NCBI GenBank assembly: GCA_021826795.1
Contig: JAKAYM010000003.1
Coordinates: 1 to 39,095, forward strand
Reading direction: 5' to 3'
Origin: Thermoplasmata archaeon
GTDB taxonomy: Archaea > Thermoplasmatota > Thermoplasmata > Thermoplasmatales > Thermoplasmataceae
Length of the DNA stretch: 39,095 nucleotides
A program made the translations under genes and the position numbers. Within the stretch, counting starts at the first letter, position 1. Every line of letters starts with the position of its first letter. The notes beneath the pieces are model-generated. The model saw nothing but the letters and a program-made list of their open reading frames with translations, made no database searches and had not been told where the DNA came from. This document shows, piece by piece, positions 8,862 to 16,367 of the stretch.

Positions 8862-9134
8862 TTATTTTGTAAGTACTATTTCTATGGATGAAACGTTTGA
8901 AGGCCCATTTTCTCCTTCTAGCGTTTCTGTATCAAGCTTGATGCTTTCATATGTTGCTGTCTGGATAAATTTATGCTTGGTAATTTCTGCAATATCAACT
9001 GCCTTGCTTATGGCTTTTCCTCTTGCTTTTATCACTATTCTATTTATATCAGAATTATTAAACTGAGTCACAATAGCCAGTACATAGTTCATAGTTGGTT
9101 TTCTTCCCACAAAGATTATGTTTTCTTCAGACAT
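8862..9134 (-). CDS. albA: Alba (Sac10b) DNA/RNA-binding chromatin protein
   Basis: This is a 90-residue archaeal chromatin protein that coats double-stranded DNA and also binds RNA as a dimer. The N-terminal nucleic-acid-binding segment IIFVGRKPTMNYVLA (K12 corresponds to the acetylatable Lys16 of Sulfolobus Alba) and the following VIKARGKAISKAVDIAEI are diagnostic. The length is typical. The gene lies between the polyprenyl synthase operon and an Lrp-type regulator on the same strand, with gaps of 79 and 53 nt, so it probably has its own promoter; attatatatt lies about 35-40 nt before the start. Confidence 0.95.
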   Translation of the reverse strand: MSEENIIFVGRKPTMNYVLAIVTQFNNSDINRIVIKARGKAISKAVDIAEITKHKFIQTATYESIKLDTETLEGENGPSNVSSIEIVLTK

Positions 9135-9187
9135 GTAAATTACCCAATTCTACATTTATTCAGAATATATAATAATATCGTTAAATT

Positions 9188-9577
9188 TCATTTAAGCCTT
9201 ACCATTGTATCTGTGTTCAGTACACCACTCATATCTCTGATTTTATCTACCTCCATATTTAATTCATCAATTGTACTTTTCAGGATCCTCACAGCAACGT
9301 CAATTCTACCGGAAAATTCGTAAACATCCCTGTAAATGTTTTTCAAAAGTTTAATTGTGTTTGTTGCTATTCTTGAATCCAGTTTTATTAAAACTATACC
9401 CTCAATAGATATGGCAGTTTCCACGGTAAACTTTTGAATTACACCGGAACTTACCATATTAAATATACGCTTCCTTATGGTTCCCTCTGAAACGTTTAAA
9501 TTTCTTGCTATCTCCATATTTTTTTCTCTTGAATTTTCCCGCAACATGTCTAAAATCTTAAAATCCATTTCATCCAT
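9188..9577 (-). CDS. Lrp/AsnC-family transcriptional regulator
   Basis: This 129-residue protein has an N-terminal winged helix-turn-helix (MDEMDFKILDMLRENSREKN, then IARNLNVSEGTIRKRI as the recognition segment) and a C-terminal ligand-binding RAM domain (from about residue 60). The length is slightly below the usual 140-160. Family members form dimers or octamers and sense amino acids or other small metabolites. The target genes are unknown; the neighbouring alba gene on the same strand is a possible one. The RAM-domain effector residues cannot be assigned by eye. Confidence 0.9.
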   Translation of the reverse strand: MDEMDFKILDMLRENSREKNMEIARNLNVSEGTIRKRIFNMVSSGVIQKFTVETAISIEGIVLIKLDSRIATNTIKLLKNIYRDVYEFSGRIDVAVRILKSTIDELNMEVDKIRDMSGVLNTDTMVRLK

Positions 9578-9626
9578 TTTACTCTATTTCAGTAGATAAT
9601 TTAAATTTATTTGTACGAATATTTTC

Positions 9627-9881
9627 CTATCTATAAAGGCCTTTATCAGCTTCAGTTTTCTTTTTTATAGCTTCTTTCGGTACCTTCATGGTTCTTATCA
9701 TAGGTACTGCATTTATGCCATACTGTGGAAGCCCGGTGTTTGGATCGTTTCCAACTTTCATGATTGACATTATTTCCATTTTAATTTCCAGTACGGCTCC
9801 ATCATCCAGGGATACCCTTATCCATTTTGGCTCCTCCTCCATTTTAAATCCCATAACAGCATTATTATTTTCATCATCCAT
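9627..9881 (-). CDS. Small conserved-looking hypothetical protein (84 aa)
   Basis: This is an 84-codon ORF in the same direction as the Lrp-type regulator, 49 nt upstream of it. The protein appears to be an all-beta small domain: EPKWIRVSLDDGAVLEIKME followed by VGNDPNTGLPQYGI and a hydrophobic strand, then a basic C-terminus. No membrane segment or cysteine is present. It resembles small archaeal conserved hypotheticals in style, but no named family is recognised. It may be co-transcribed with the regulator. Confidence 0.6.
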   Translation of the reverse strand: MDDENNNAVMGFKMEEEPKWIRVSLDDGAVLEIKMEIMSIMKVGNDPNTGLPQYGINAVPMIRTMKVPKEAIKKKTEADKGLYR

Positions 9882-9974
9882 AATATCTTAGTGATATATC
9901 ATATAAATATTATATTATCTCTTCAGGATGCTCTTAAAAAAACTTATTAATCAAAAACATATTACTACCGGAAC

Positions 9975-10059
9975 GCAAGGGTAACTAAGCTTGGCCAAAG
10001 GTGTAGGACTTAAGATTCTATCTCGAAGGAGTTCGCGGGTTCAAATCCCGTCCCTTGCA
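9975..10059 (+). tRNA. tRNA-Leu (anticodon UAA)
   Basis: The 85-nt cloverleaf has acceptor arms gcaaggg/cccttgc, a five-pair anticodon stem (tagga/ttcta) closing the loop CTTAAGA, and hence anticodon TAA. A long class II variable arm (about tctcgaaggagttc) and the T arm cgggttcaaatcccg are present. Discriminator base A fits leucine. CCA is not encoded. No intron is seen. It marks the left edge of the accessory island. Confidence 0.95.
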
Positions 10060-10202
10060 TGATTATAAAAGTTCAATGCAGTAACATGCTAGGTTAGTGT
10101 TCTCAATTCTTTATTTATATACTTCCGATCCTGTTTTTGTAATATAAAAATAACATTATATAATTACTGGATTATATTATAAGTATGCTATAACGAAAAA
10201 TG

Positions 10203-10210
10203 TATATATA
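10203..10210 (+). promoter_or_regulatory. TATA box of the Panacea/RelE operon
   Basis: TATATATA lies 20 nt before ATG 10230, the spacing expected when transcription starts at or near the start codon, so the mRNA should be leaderless. The surrounding 150 bases are extremely A+T-rich. They contain short palindromic words where an autoregulating antitoxin could bind, but no single operator stands out. Confidence 0.5.
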
Positions 10211-10229
10211 GTGATTTTAATTGTAGTAT

Positions 10230-10799
10230 ATGGAGAAAGTAAAAATAAGCGGAGTAGACCTTGTTAAATATCTATTAAGCAAATATGGTCCATTGTCCCA
10301 GAAGAAATTACAAAAACTTTCTTATTTTGCTGAATATGAATATGTTAAAAAATATGGAAAAAGATTATCTGATCTATCATTCAAGCGTTATTATTTTGGT
10401 CCTTATTCTGAAGATATAAAAAACATTGAAGACCTTGAAGAAGATATTATAATTAAAGAACAGGCAGGTACCAATCCTGCAAAGGAATCAGAGCTTATTA
10501 ATGATGATTTTAAAATAGATAATAAAACCTCAGTTATTATAGATAATCTTATAAAACCATATATTAATAAAAATGGAAAGGAACTTGAGGAACTGGCAGA
10601 TAAAACGGAGCCTTATATCGATGCAGAAGATTTCGACAATCCTATAGACCTTGACAGCTTTGCATGGTTTTACAGTGAAGTTAATTCTGATGATTTCTGG
10701 AAAAATGCCGAAGAAATAGACAAAGAGAATATCCGAAAAGGAATATATGGTAGGCATATAATAAAAGATGATTCTGACATAGATTCTCTATTTTCATGA
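10230..10799 (+). CDS. Panacea-domain (DUF4065/SocA-like) antitoxin
   Basis: This is a 189-residue acidic protein with a Panacea domain over about residues 9-130. The family start LVKYLLSKYGPLSQKKLQKL is followed by SYFAEYEYVKKYGKRL and RYYFGPYSEDI, the conserved hallmark (a helix, then YxFGPYS). Panacea proteins act as antitoxins for many unrelated toxin folds; SocA is the best-known relative. The stop is 5 nt before a RelE-like ORF, giving the antitoxin-first order of type II modules. There is no separate HTH domain. Its location just after a tRNA gene and before IS debris suggests acquisition by transfer. Neutralisation of the partner is inferred. Confidence 0.85.
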   Translation: MEKVKISGVDLVKYLLSKYGPLSQKKLQKLSYFAEYEYVKKYGKRLSDLSFKRYYFGPYSEDIKNIEDLEEDIIIKEQAGTNPAKESELINDDFKIDNKTSVIIDNLIKPYINKNGKELEELADKTEPYIDAEDFDNPIDLDSFAWFYSEVNSDDFWKNAEEIDKENIRKGIYGRHIIKDDSDIDSLFS

Positions 10800-10804
10800 T
10801 TTAA

Positions 10805-11089
10805 ATGTGTGATAATTATTCTATTGATTTATCTGCTATAGAAGATTATATACAAAAGGTTAAAGATAAAAATATCAAAGAACAGATTAAAAAGAAAATA
10901 TATGCGGTGAAGGAAAATCCCTATATCGGTGCCACTAAAACAGGCCGTATCAAAAATTACAGAACAGTAAAAGTAAACAGGCAAAAAATCGTAATACTCT
11001 ATAGAATAGAGGAAGAAGACTGCATGGCCATATTTATAAAAATTGGCACACATGATGAAGTTTATAATAAAACCTATGGGAAAAGATAA
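10805..11089 (+). CDS. RelE/ParE-superfamily toxin
   Basis: This is a 94-residue basic protein with the compact RelE/ParE order: two N-terminal helices rich in Lys (DYIQKVKDKNIKEQIKKKI), then KTGRIKNYRTVKVNRQKIVI, ILYRIEEEDC and IFIKIGTHDEVY at the C-terminus. RelE members cleave mRNA on the ribosome and ParE members poison gyrase; which applies cannot be told. Candidate catalytic basic residues are in the RTVKVNRQK strand and the terminal H-x-x-x-Y. It starts 5 nt after the Panacea antitoxin, so the two are one operon. It appears intact. Confidence 0.8.
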   Translation: MCDNYSIDLSAIEDYIQKVKDKNIKEQIKKKIYAVKENPYIGATKTGRIKNYRTVKVNRQKIVILYRIEEEDCMAIFIKIGTHDEVYNKTYGKR

Positions 11090-11111
11090 AGGCCATTAAA
11101 AATAAATATTA

Positions 11112-11379
11112 TCATTCATCAGATCTGTATTCATGTCTCCTGGCCTTATCCACCAGGTACAATCGATAGGTTATGAAAAAGGCATTTCTCTGCATGGATT
11201 TATTCTCATCATTCCAGTTCCTTTCTTCCTCCTTCTAAGAACTGATCCTTCCATTTGTAGAACATTGATACAGCTATTCCATGGTTCCTGCATATCTCTG
11301 CTATGGTAATATCAGGATTCTGGAATGATTCCATTATAATATTATACTTCTCCTCACCGGTCCATATTCTTCCAGGCAT
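11112..11379 (-). pseudogene. Decayed IS3/IS911-type orfA (HTH transposase subunit)
   Basis: On the minus strand, ATG 11379 opens a 56-codon frame ending at 11209. Its product has the helix-turn-helix of IS3-type OrfA proteins: RIWTGEEKYNIIMESF, then ITIAEICRNHGIAVSMFYKW. Beyond the stop, coding-like sequence continues in the next frame (from codon 11219 to TGA at 11112), which suggests a frameshift. No orfB catalytic domain follows, so this is a remnant rather than a working element. Confidence 0.7.
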
Positions 11380-11748
11380 TTAGATTACCTTGCTAATATA
11401 TTTATATAAATTATTCTTTATATATATCTATTTAGATTTGCATAGGTTTAAACTATCTATAACTACTAATGAACTACACTTTGGAATTCTGAAGAAGCTT
11501 TCAATGAAGGAAATAGTGAAAAACTATAGAGTAGATAACGCTAAAGTGAATAACTATTTAGCGGTGGCATAAAGGAATGTTAAGTATAGGTTTTTCATAG
11601 AAGTAAAATAATTACATTATCCAAATTATTTATTTGAATTTAAGAGTAAAACATTTTGACTCAAATTAAGGCTAAGACTATTTATAATAGCCGTATATTG
11701 CAATACTTTAATTTCACCTTGGGATTCCTTACATAGTTTATGAATATT
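11380..11748. other. A+T-rich gap with no recognised gene
   Basis: This gap lies between the orfA remnant and the broken radical SAM gene. A plus-strand ORF (11390-11572) is open but begins with a low-complexity hydrophobic run. Its end (LSMKEIVKNYRVDNAKVNNYL) is helical and could be the remnant of another mobile-element protein. On the minus strand the radical SAM frame stays open past its TGA for about 40 codons with no cysteine motif of the expected kind. I see no RNA gene or long repeat. Confidence 0.35.
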
Positions 11749-12687
11749 TCAATTTTTAGACCTTAGTGGGCATTTTAGCTGTGCCGGATTCCCAGATAAC
11801 TGACCCCTAACCCAATATGTCAATTTATCAGTGTTTATATTTACTGTTCCATCTTCATTTATTTTCCATATAGTATTCTTATCGTCATATAAGGCTACAG
11901 TACATTTCTGTATGCTACCATCAGACCTTATAACATATTCCGAGAACGAGGCGTCATAACACATTATACAAGCATCTCTATACAATGTTAAATGTAATTT
12001 CCTCGCTTTTAATGTCAGGGTTGTTATCATATTTTTCACTATCTCAGGATTTTCTATAACCGGTAAATCATTGTCATTTTTCCCACCCAGTTTAGATAGC
12101 CCACGTATAAATAACAAAAATCTATCATCATATGCAAAATCCTCTGATAATTTGTCGATGAATTTTGATATACCTTCATAATTATTTTTATTTAAATGTA
12201 GCCGAATTATGATTGATGATCTTAAGTTACTATTATGTAGATTCACTAAATTCCGATATATAATTTTGAAAGAGCCATTTCCAACTCTGGTTATCCTGAG
12301 TTTATCGTGCAGATCCTGATTTCCATCAAAAGAAATTTGAAAGCGGTTAACTCCCAACTCATTCAATTCATATAACTTCTTTAATGTTAGTAAACTACCA
12401 TTTGTGGTCATAGATGATATGAGCGTAAAATTGTATTTCTCTGACAAGCGGTGTGAAAATTGCATTATATCTTTTATTATATTATATGCAAGCATGGGCT
12501 CTCCTCCAAACCAATCTATGGTTAATTCTTCAAGTGTAGGTGCTCTATTCAATATCTAATTTTTAATACCGTTAAAAGTTTTAGTTTCCATCTTTTTAAG
12601 AATAAAATTTTCATAACAATAAACACACCGAAAATTGCATAGCTCGGTAGGCATGATTATTAATATCAGATTTTTATTGTATATCAT
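11749..12687 (-). pseudogene. Radical SAM/SPASM peptide-maturase-like gene interrupted by an in-frame TAG
   Basis: Read from ATG 12687, the frame gives a radical SAM protein with CxxxCxxC at C17, C21 and C24 (IIMPTELCNFRCVYCYENF). Codon 44 is TAG (12556-12558). The same frame then continues with TIDWFGGEPML, the GGEP SAM-binding motif, and a 267-codon open stretch from TTG 12552. The C-terminus has SPASM-like cysteines (DACIMCYDAS, GSIQKC) but ends at LKCPLRSKN just where the final auxiliary-cluster cysteines should be. The architecture is that of anSME/peptide-maturase enzymes that modify ribosomal peptides. Because the amber separates the 4Fe-4S motif from the rest, the gene is probably dead unless the stop is read through. 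Replacement of a Tyr codon is the simplest origin. Confidence 0.75.
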
Positions 12688-12708
12688 AAATTTCAGAATA
12701 AAATAATA

Positions 12709-12849
12709 TTAATAAAGTATTTCAAGCTCTACGCCACATCTTAAGTTAGCCATTTTCGGGCTTATTGGATCATTCTCTCCATTAATTTCAGAATATTTTA
12801 TCACACCAAATCTATCAACTTCTATACTCCATTTTATATGTTCTTTCAT
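12709..12849 (-). CDS. 46-aa ORF heading the radical SAM locus; possible precursor peptide or N-terminal piece
   Basis: ATG 12849 to TAA 12709 encodes 46 residues: a charged N-terminal half (MKEHIKWSIEVDRFGVIKY), a Gly/Asn/Pro linker and a C-terminus with one Cys (ANLRCGVELEILY). It lies 21 nt upstream of the radical SAM ATG, downstream of a TATA-like element, and is the first gene after the divergent promoter. Position and size suit a modified-peptide precursor. However, its frame is the same as that of the radical SAM gene, so it could equally be the enzyme's own N-terminus cut off by a TAA. I do not recognise a leader family. Confidence 0.4.
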   Translation of the reverse strand: MKEHIKWSIEVDRFGVIKYSEINGENDPISPKMANLRCGVELEILY

Positions 12850-12905
12850 GTCTATCAAGATATTGATGCGATATATGTATATATAAAGGTTTGTATTTTA
12901 GGATT
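12850..12905. promoter_or_regulatory. Divergent promoter between the 46-aa ORF/radical SAM locus and the MFS exporter
   Basis: Only 56 bases separate the two divergent start codons. The run atatatgtatatataaagg (about 12871-12889) supplies TATA elements in both directions: about 20-27 nt before ATG 12906 rightward and about 25-35 nt before ATG 12849 leftward. Both mRNAs would then be leaderless or nearly so. The shared promoter suggests joint control of maturase and exporter. Confidence 0.5.
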
Positions 12906-14117
12906 ATGCTTAACAATTACGAAAAAATATATATTGCAATTTTTTTGAATTCTTTATTATATGGGGCAGCATTAATTTTCGTTGATTTAATTCTAATTAG
13001 AACCGGTTCGATATTGCTGGGGAGTATAACGTTATCTGTATTTTACATACCGGCTATATTTTCATTTATCATAGGGCCATTAACTGATAGCATAAAAAAT
13101 AAAAAATTACTATTAACATTTTCTGAAATGTTCAAGGTAGTTATTCTGTTTTTTATGCTTTTAGATCTGTTAAATTTTTCATTTAATAATTATATTATTT
13201 TTCTACTACTATTATTTATATTGCGGTTGTTATCAACTTTTTCTAATCTGAGTTTTATGGCTATCCAGCAACACATCGTTAAAAATGAAAGTTCCAAAAA
13301 ATATTTTAAAAATTTACATTCGGTGATTTTTATCTCATCAATTATTGGTCTTCTTTCACTTGGTATGTTATTAGCATATAATTATATATATTCAATACTA
13401 TTTATGCTTATAATTTATGGATTGGTGACCTCAGTTTTTCTATCGTTAGATGTTAGTGGAATAAAATTTGAAACCAAAAAATTCAGTTTAACTAAATTGA
13501 AGAGCCTTAGAGATAGCATACTATATTTAAAGAATAATAATACTATCGAACTTTTCACCATTTTGGCGATAGTTAATGGGGCGGCTATGGTAATGACTAT
13601 GCCCCTTATTGTGTTTATATCACATGATATAATAAAAGTAAGTGCAATTATATTAACATCATTCTATGTTTCTTCATTGCTTGGGAGCTTAATTGGTACG
13701 TTTTTAACTTCAAAAATAAAAACAGAGAGCAGGAAAATTATCCATAAATATTATATATTTATATCATTTTCATTTATATTCGTTTATTATATTATATATT
13801 TATCACATTATTATCTGTATTCAATCTATATTGTGTTGTTTGCAAGCGGATTTATGGAATCGATATTATCTTTATTCCATAGTCTTATTAATCTCAAGTA
13901 TATAGATAAAAATATCTCAGGCAGTATATATGGATTAAAAAATACATTAAATTCTATTGTTATCCCAATATTCGCCCTAATAATAGGATATATTTTATCG
14001 TCTTATATTTTAAAATACTCATTTATATTTATATCTGTCATTTTTTCTATAAATTTTTTTATTCTATTGTTCTTTAAAAATTTGCCTAAAGTACATAAAT
14101 CAACGACCCTCAATTGA
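12906..14117 (+). CDS. Major facilitator superfamily exporter
   Basis: This protein of about 403 residues has twelve predicted membrane segments in two halves and belongs to the MFS drug/macrolide-efflux type. The loop between segments 2 and 3 carries the MFS-like GPLTDSIKNKKLLL. The central loop (about residues 175-205) is basic. It is very A+T-rich and full of Ile/Leu/Tyr/Phe/Asn, unlike the neighbouring core genes, which suggests recent acquisition. ATG 12906 is chosen over TTG 12891 because TATATATAAA lies about 20-28 nt before it. Divergent pairing with a radical SAM/SPASM gene suggests export of a modified peptide, but the substrate is unproven. Confidence 0.8.
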   Translation: MLNNYEKIYIAIFLNSLLYGAALIFVDLILIRTGSILLGSITLSVFYIPAIFSFIIGPLTDSIKNKKLLLTFSEMFKVVILFFMLLDLLNFSFNNYIIFLLLLFILRLLSTFSNLSFMAIQQHIVKNESSKKYFKNLHSVIFISSIIGLLSLGMLLAYNYIYSILFMLIIYGLVTSVFLSLDVSGIKFETKKFSLTKLKSLRDSILYLKNNNTIELFTILAIVNGAAMVMTMPLIVFISHDIIKVSAIILTSFYVSSLLGSLIGTFLTSKIKTESRKIIHKYYIFISFSFIFVYYIIYLSHYYLYSIYIVLFASGFMESILSLFHSLINLKYIDKNISGSIYGLKNTLNSIVIPIFALIIGYILSSYILKYSFIFISVIFSINFFILLFFKNLPKVHKSTTLN

Positions 14118-14269
14118 TTTGATAGACTCATTCCAGAATATAACTTCGTGGAGATTTCCCGTGATGGATTCTCCTGTTTTACCTCACTTATCGATACACT
14201 TAATGATTTGTGAATTCAAAGCGGTATATTCCAATATTTTATTACCTCCTGGATTCAAAAGAGGTATTT

Positions 14270-14309
14270 CTCCCTGTTATTTAATGATCATTTCATTATT
14301 AACAGGGAG
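14270..14309. repeat. Strong 16-bp imperfect hairpin
   Basis: Outer arms CTCCCTGTTA (14270-14279) and TAACAGGGAG (14300-14309) are perfectly complementary. Inside them TAATGA (14282-14287) pairs with TCATTA (14293-14298), leaving a 5-nt loop and a 2/1-nt bulge. It stands in the 261-base gap between the MFS and TPP-enzyme genes and is followed by a T-rich stretch. It could be a terminator, the tip of a decayed mobile element, or a structured 5' leader; no transposase is attached. Confidence 0.7.
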
Positions 14310-14378
14310 GTTTATATTTACACATAATATGATACATAACCTTGGAAAGACTTAAATTCATAAAAGAGATTTGATTTA

Positions 14379-16115
14379 ATGGATAAAAATTATGAAATTA
14401 AAACACTGGCACAGGTTTTAATAAAATCTCTGAAATTATATGGAAATAATTTTATTTTCGGAACAACAGGAGCCGGAATGGCAGAAATTCAGGATGCAAT
14501 ATCTGTTGAAAAAGGGACGAAATGGGTACAGGCATTACATGAATTTACTGCAATAAGTTCTGCGGAAGGTTATGCTCTGGCAAAAAACAGGACCGGCATC
14601 GCACTCGTGGATAGGATAGTCGGAACACAGAATTCCATCGGTGCACTATATTCATCATACTTAAATATGGCACCTCTTCTGGTACTTGCTTCCAGAGATA
14701 TTCCCGGGACACATCTTCTGAATGATCCTACCAGCCATTATTCTTCAAAGCATCTTGATATCATCGAGCCATGGGTTAAATGGTCAAACAATTCACAGTC
14801 GGAGGAGATGATGGAGGAAGACTTATCAAAGGCATTTTTTATTACCCAACTCGAACCAAAAGGCATATCATTTCTGACATTGCGCCATGATCTCATGCAG
14901 AAACCCTACGATGGGATGGAAATCAGGACAAAGAAATTTTATTATAACAAAAGATTACCGGATATTGATACCATAAAAGTAATAATGGGCAAAATACTCG
15001 CTTCAAATAATCCTGAAATTTTTGTTTCGCATGCAGGAAGAAATATGGAATATGTGGATACAATGATTAAATTTGCCGATAATTTCGGAATAGGTGTTAA
15101 GGAACGCCGCTATTTCATGAGTTTTCCACTGCAAAATCGGATGCATCTGGGTTTTGTTCCAAGAATGTATGTACCCGAAACTGCAAACGATGACCTTCTG
15201 CTTCTATTTGAATTCGGGATACTTCCCGGAAATGCCTTCCCTGTGGATAAGGATATTATAGATTTTTCCACAGAATTTGTAAGAAGGAGGGATATCTATA
15301 GCGGTGGTGATTATGGATCCTCCAACCTGTTCAACTCTATTGATATAGAATGTGACCTTGGACCAACGCTGGAATTAATAATGAAAAAAACGGAACTGAA
15401 TCATAAAGAAAGGGAAGTTATCGAAAATAGGAAAGCCTCTGTTATTGAGAAACATGAGAAATTAATGAGAGATATAGAAAATTTGGCTGCTAAAGATATT
15501 GAAAAGGGCATACTATCTGACAATTCTATCGGGTATGTCCTCAATAAGGAATGGAAAGCGGGGATGGCACTTGTTAATGGCAGCATCAAATCATACAATG
15601 GATTGAACCAGCAGATAAACCTTAATACCCCCGGAACATTTTTCAGCAACCCCAGTGGGCATTTGGGTTCTCCTGTGGGCATGGCCTATGGTACATTTTT
15701 AGCCAGAAACGAAGAGAATTACATATCTGGTGTTAAAAATTACAAACCGGTGGTCTGCATAACGGGAGACGGAGATGCAATCTTCGGAAATATCACCTCT
15801 GCCTTGTGGAGTGTTAAACATTACGGGTTAGGAGTAATATATATTATTTTGAATAATGGGTCCTGGGCAATAGAGTGGCCGTATTTTGAAAACACAACGG
15901 AAAAATATATTAAAAATTCAAAGGACACGGAATTTATAGATATTGACAATCCCAGAATTAATTTTGCAACAATAGCAAAGGGTTTTAGTGTTGACTCATA
16001 CACCGTTAATGATATATCAGAACTTAAAGATGCATTCCAGAAGGCTGTTTCATCTGCTATTATTGGGAATCCGTCACTTATTGACATTATTTTACCTAAA
16101 TTCAGGGCAGATTAA
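14379..16115 (+). CDS. Thiamine-diphosphate-dependent enzyme (acetolactate synthase/decarboxylase-like)
   Basis: This 578-residue protein has the three-part layout of acetolactate synthase, benzoylformate decarboxylase and relatives. The N-terminal pyrimidine domain carries the activating glutamate E55 in ALHEFTAISSAEGYALA. The central domain covers about 190-350. The C-terminal domain holds the thiamine-diphosphate/Mg motif G463-DGDAIFGN, closing about 27 residues later with ILNNGSW. The middle domain is divergent, and FAD-site motifs of true acetolactate synthase are not obvious. The substrate is therefore open: a 2-oxo acid decarboxylase, carboligase or sulfopyruvate/oxalyl-type enzyme are all possible. 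It stands alone downstream of the hairpin and before tRNA-Arg. It appears intact. Confidence 0.75.
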   Translation: MDKNYEIKTLAQVLIKSLKLYGNNFIFGTTGAGMAEIQDAISVEKGTKWVQALHEFTAISSAEGYALAKNRTGIALVDRIVGTQNSIGALYSSYLNMAPLLVLASRDIPGTHLLNDPTSHYSSKHLDIIEPWVKWSNNSQSEEMMEEDLSKAFFITQLEPKGISFLTLRHDLMQKPYDGMEIRTKKFYYNKRLPDIDTIKVIMGKILASNNPEIFVSHAGRNMEYVDTMIKFADNFGIGVKERRYFMSFPLQNRMHLGFVPRMYVPETANDDLLLLFEFGILPGNAFPVDKDIIDFSTEFVRRRDIYSGGDYGSSNLFNSIDIECDLGPTLELIMKKTELNHKEREVIENRKASVIEKHEKLMRDIENLAAKDIEKGILSDNSIGYVLNKEWKAGMALVNGSIKSYNGLNQQINLNTPGTFFSNPSGHLGSPVGMAYGTFLARNEENYISGVKNYKPVVCITGDGDAIFGNITSALWSVKHYGLGVIYIILNNGSWAIEWPYFENTTEKYIKNSKDTEFIDIDNPRINFATIAKGFSVDSYTVNDISELKDAFQKAVSSAIIGNPSLIDIILPKFRAD

Positions 16116-16204
16116 TTTCATTTATAGTGCTGTCAGAATCTCCAACATATTCTTCTATTTATGTAAAATTATAAAGTTAAAATATGTATAAGCCATACTA
16201 ATGA

Positions 16205-16278
16205 GCCCGTGTGGGGTAATTTGGATATCCTGAAGGCCTGCGGAGCCTTAGATTCGGGTTCAAATCCCGGCGCGGGCG
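16205..16278 (+). tRNA. tRNA-Arg (anticodon GCG)
   Basis: The 74-nt cloverleaf has acceptor arms gcccgtg/cgcgggc with one U-G pair, anticodon stem aaggc/gcctt closing the loop CTGCGGA (anticodon GCG, reading CGC/CGU), and T arm cgggttcaaatcccg. Discriminator is G. CCA is not encoded and no intron is seen. A TATA-like aaaatatgtata lies about 15-30 nt upstream. It bounds the accessory island on the right. Confidence 0.94.
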
Positions 16279-16367
16279 CTTTGTACATTATTTAAATCCC
16301 TAGTGAAAAAGAATATACTCAATGTTATAAAAATTATACAATGTATGTACAGCCAATCTCTAAAATA

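Noticed and set aside
12556..12558. TAG read as pyrrolysine in the radical SAM gene
   Set aside because: No Pyl machinery is visible, the Ferroplasma-like lineage is not known to use it, TAG ends a normal gene here (SDR at 4576), and a TAA also interrupts the same frame.
14119..14355. 78-codon plus-strand ORF before the TPP enzyme
   Set aside because: It runs straight through the hairpin, has no recognisable motif and its composition is not coding-like.
10031..16270. Shared gggttcaaatccc in tRNA-Leu and tRNA-Arg as att repeats
   Set aside because: It is the universal T-arm sequence; no longer direct repeat of either tRNA end was seen.
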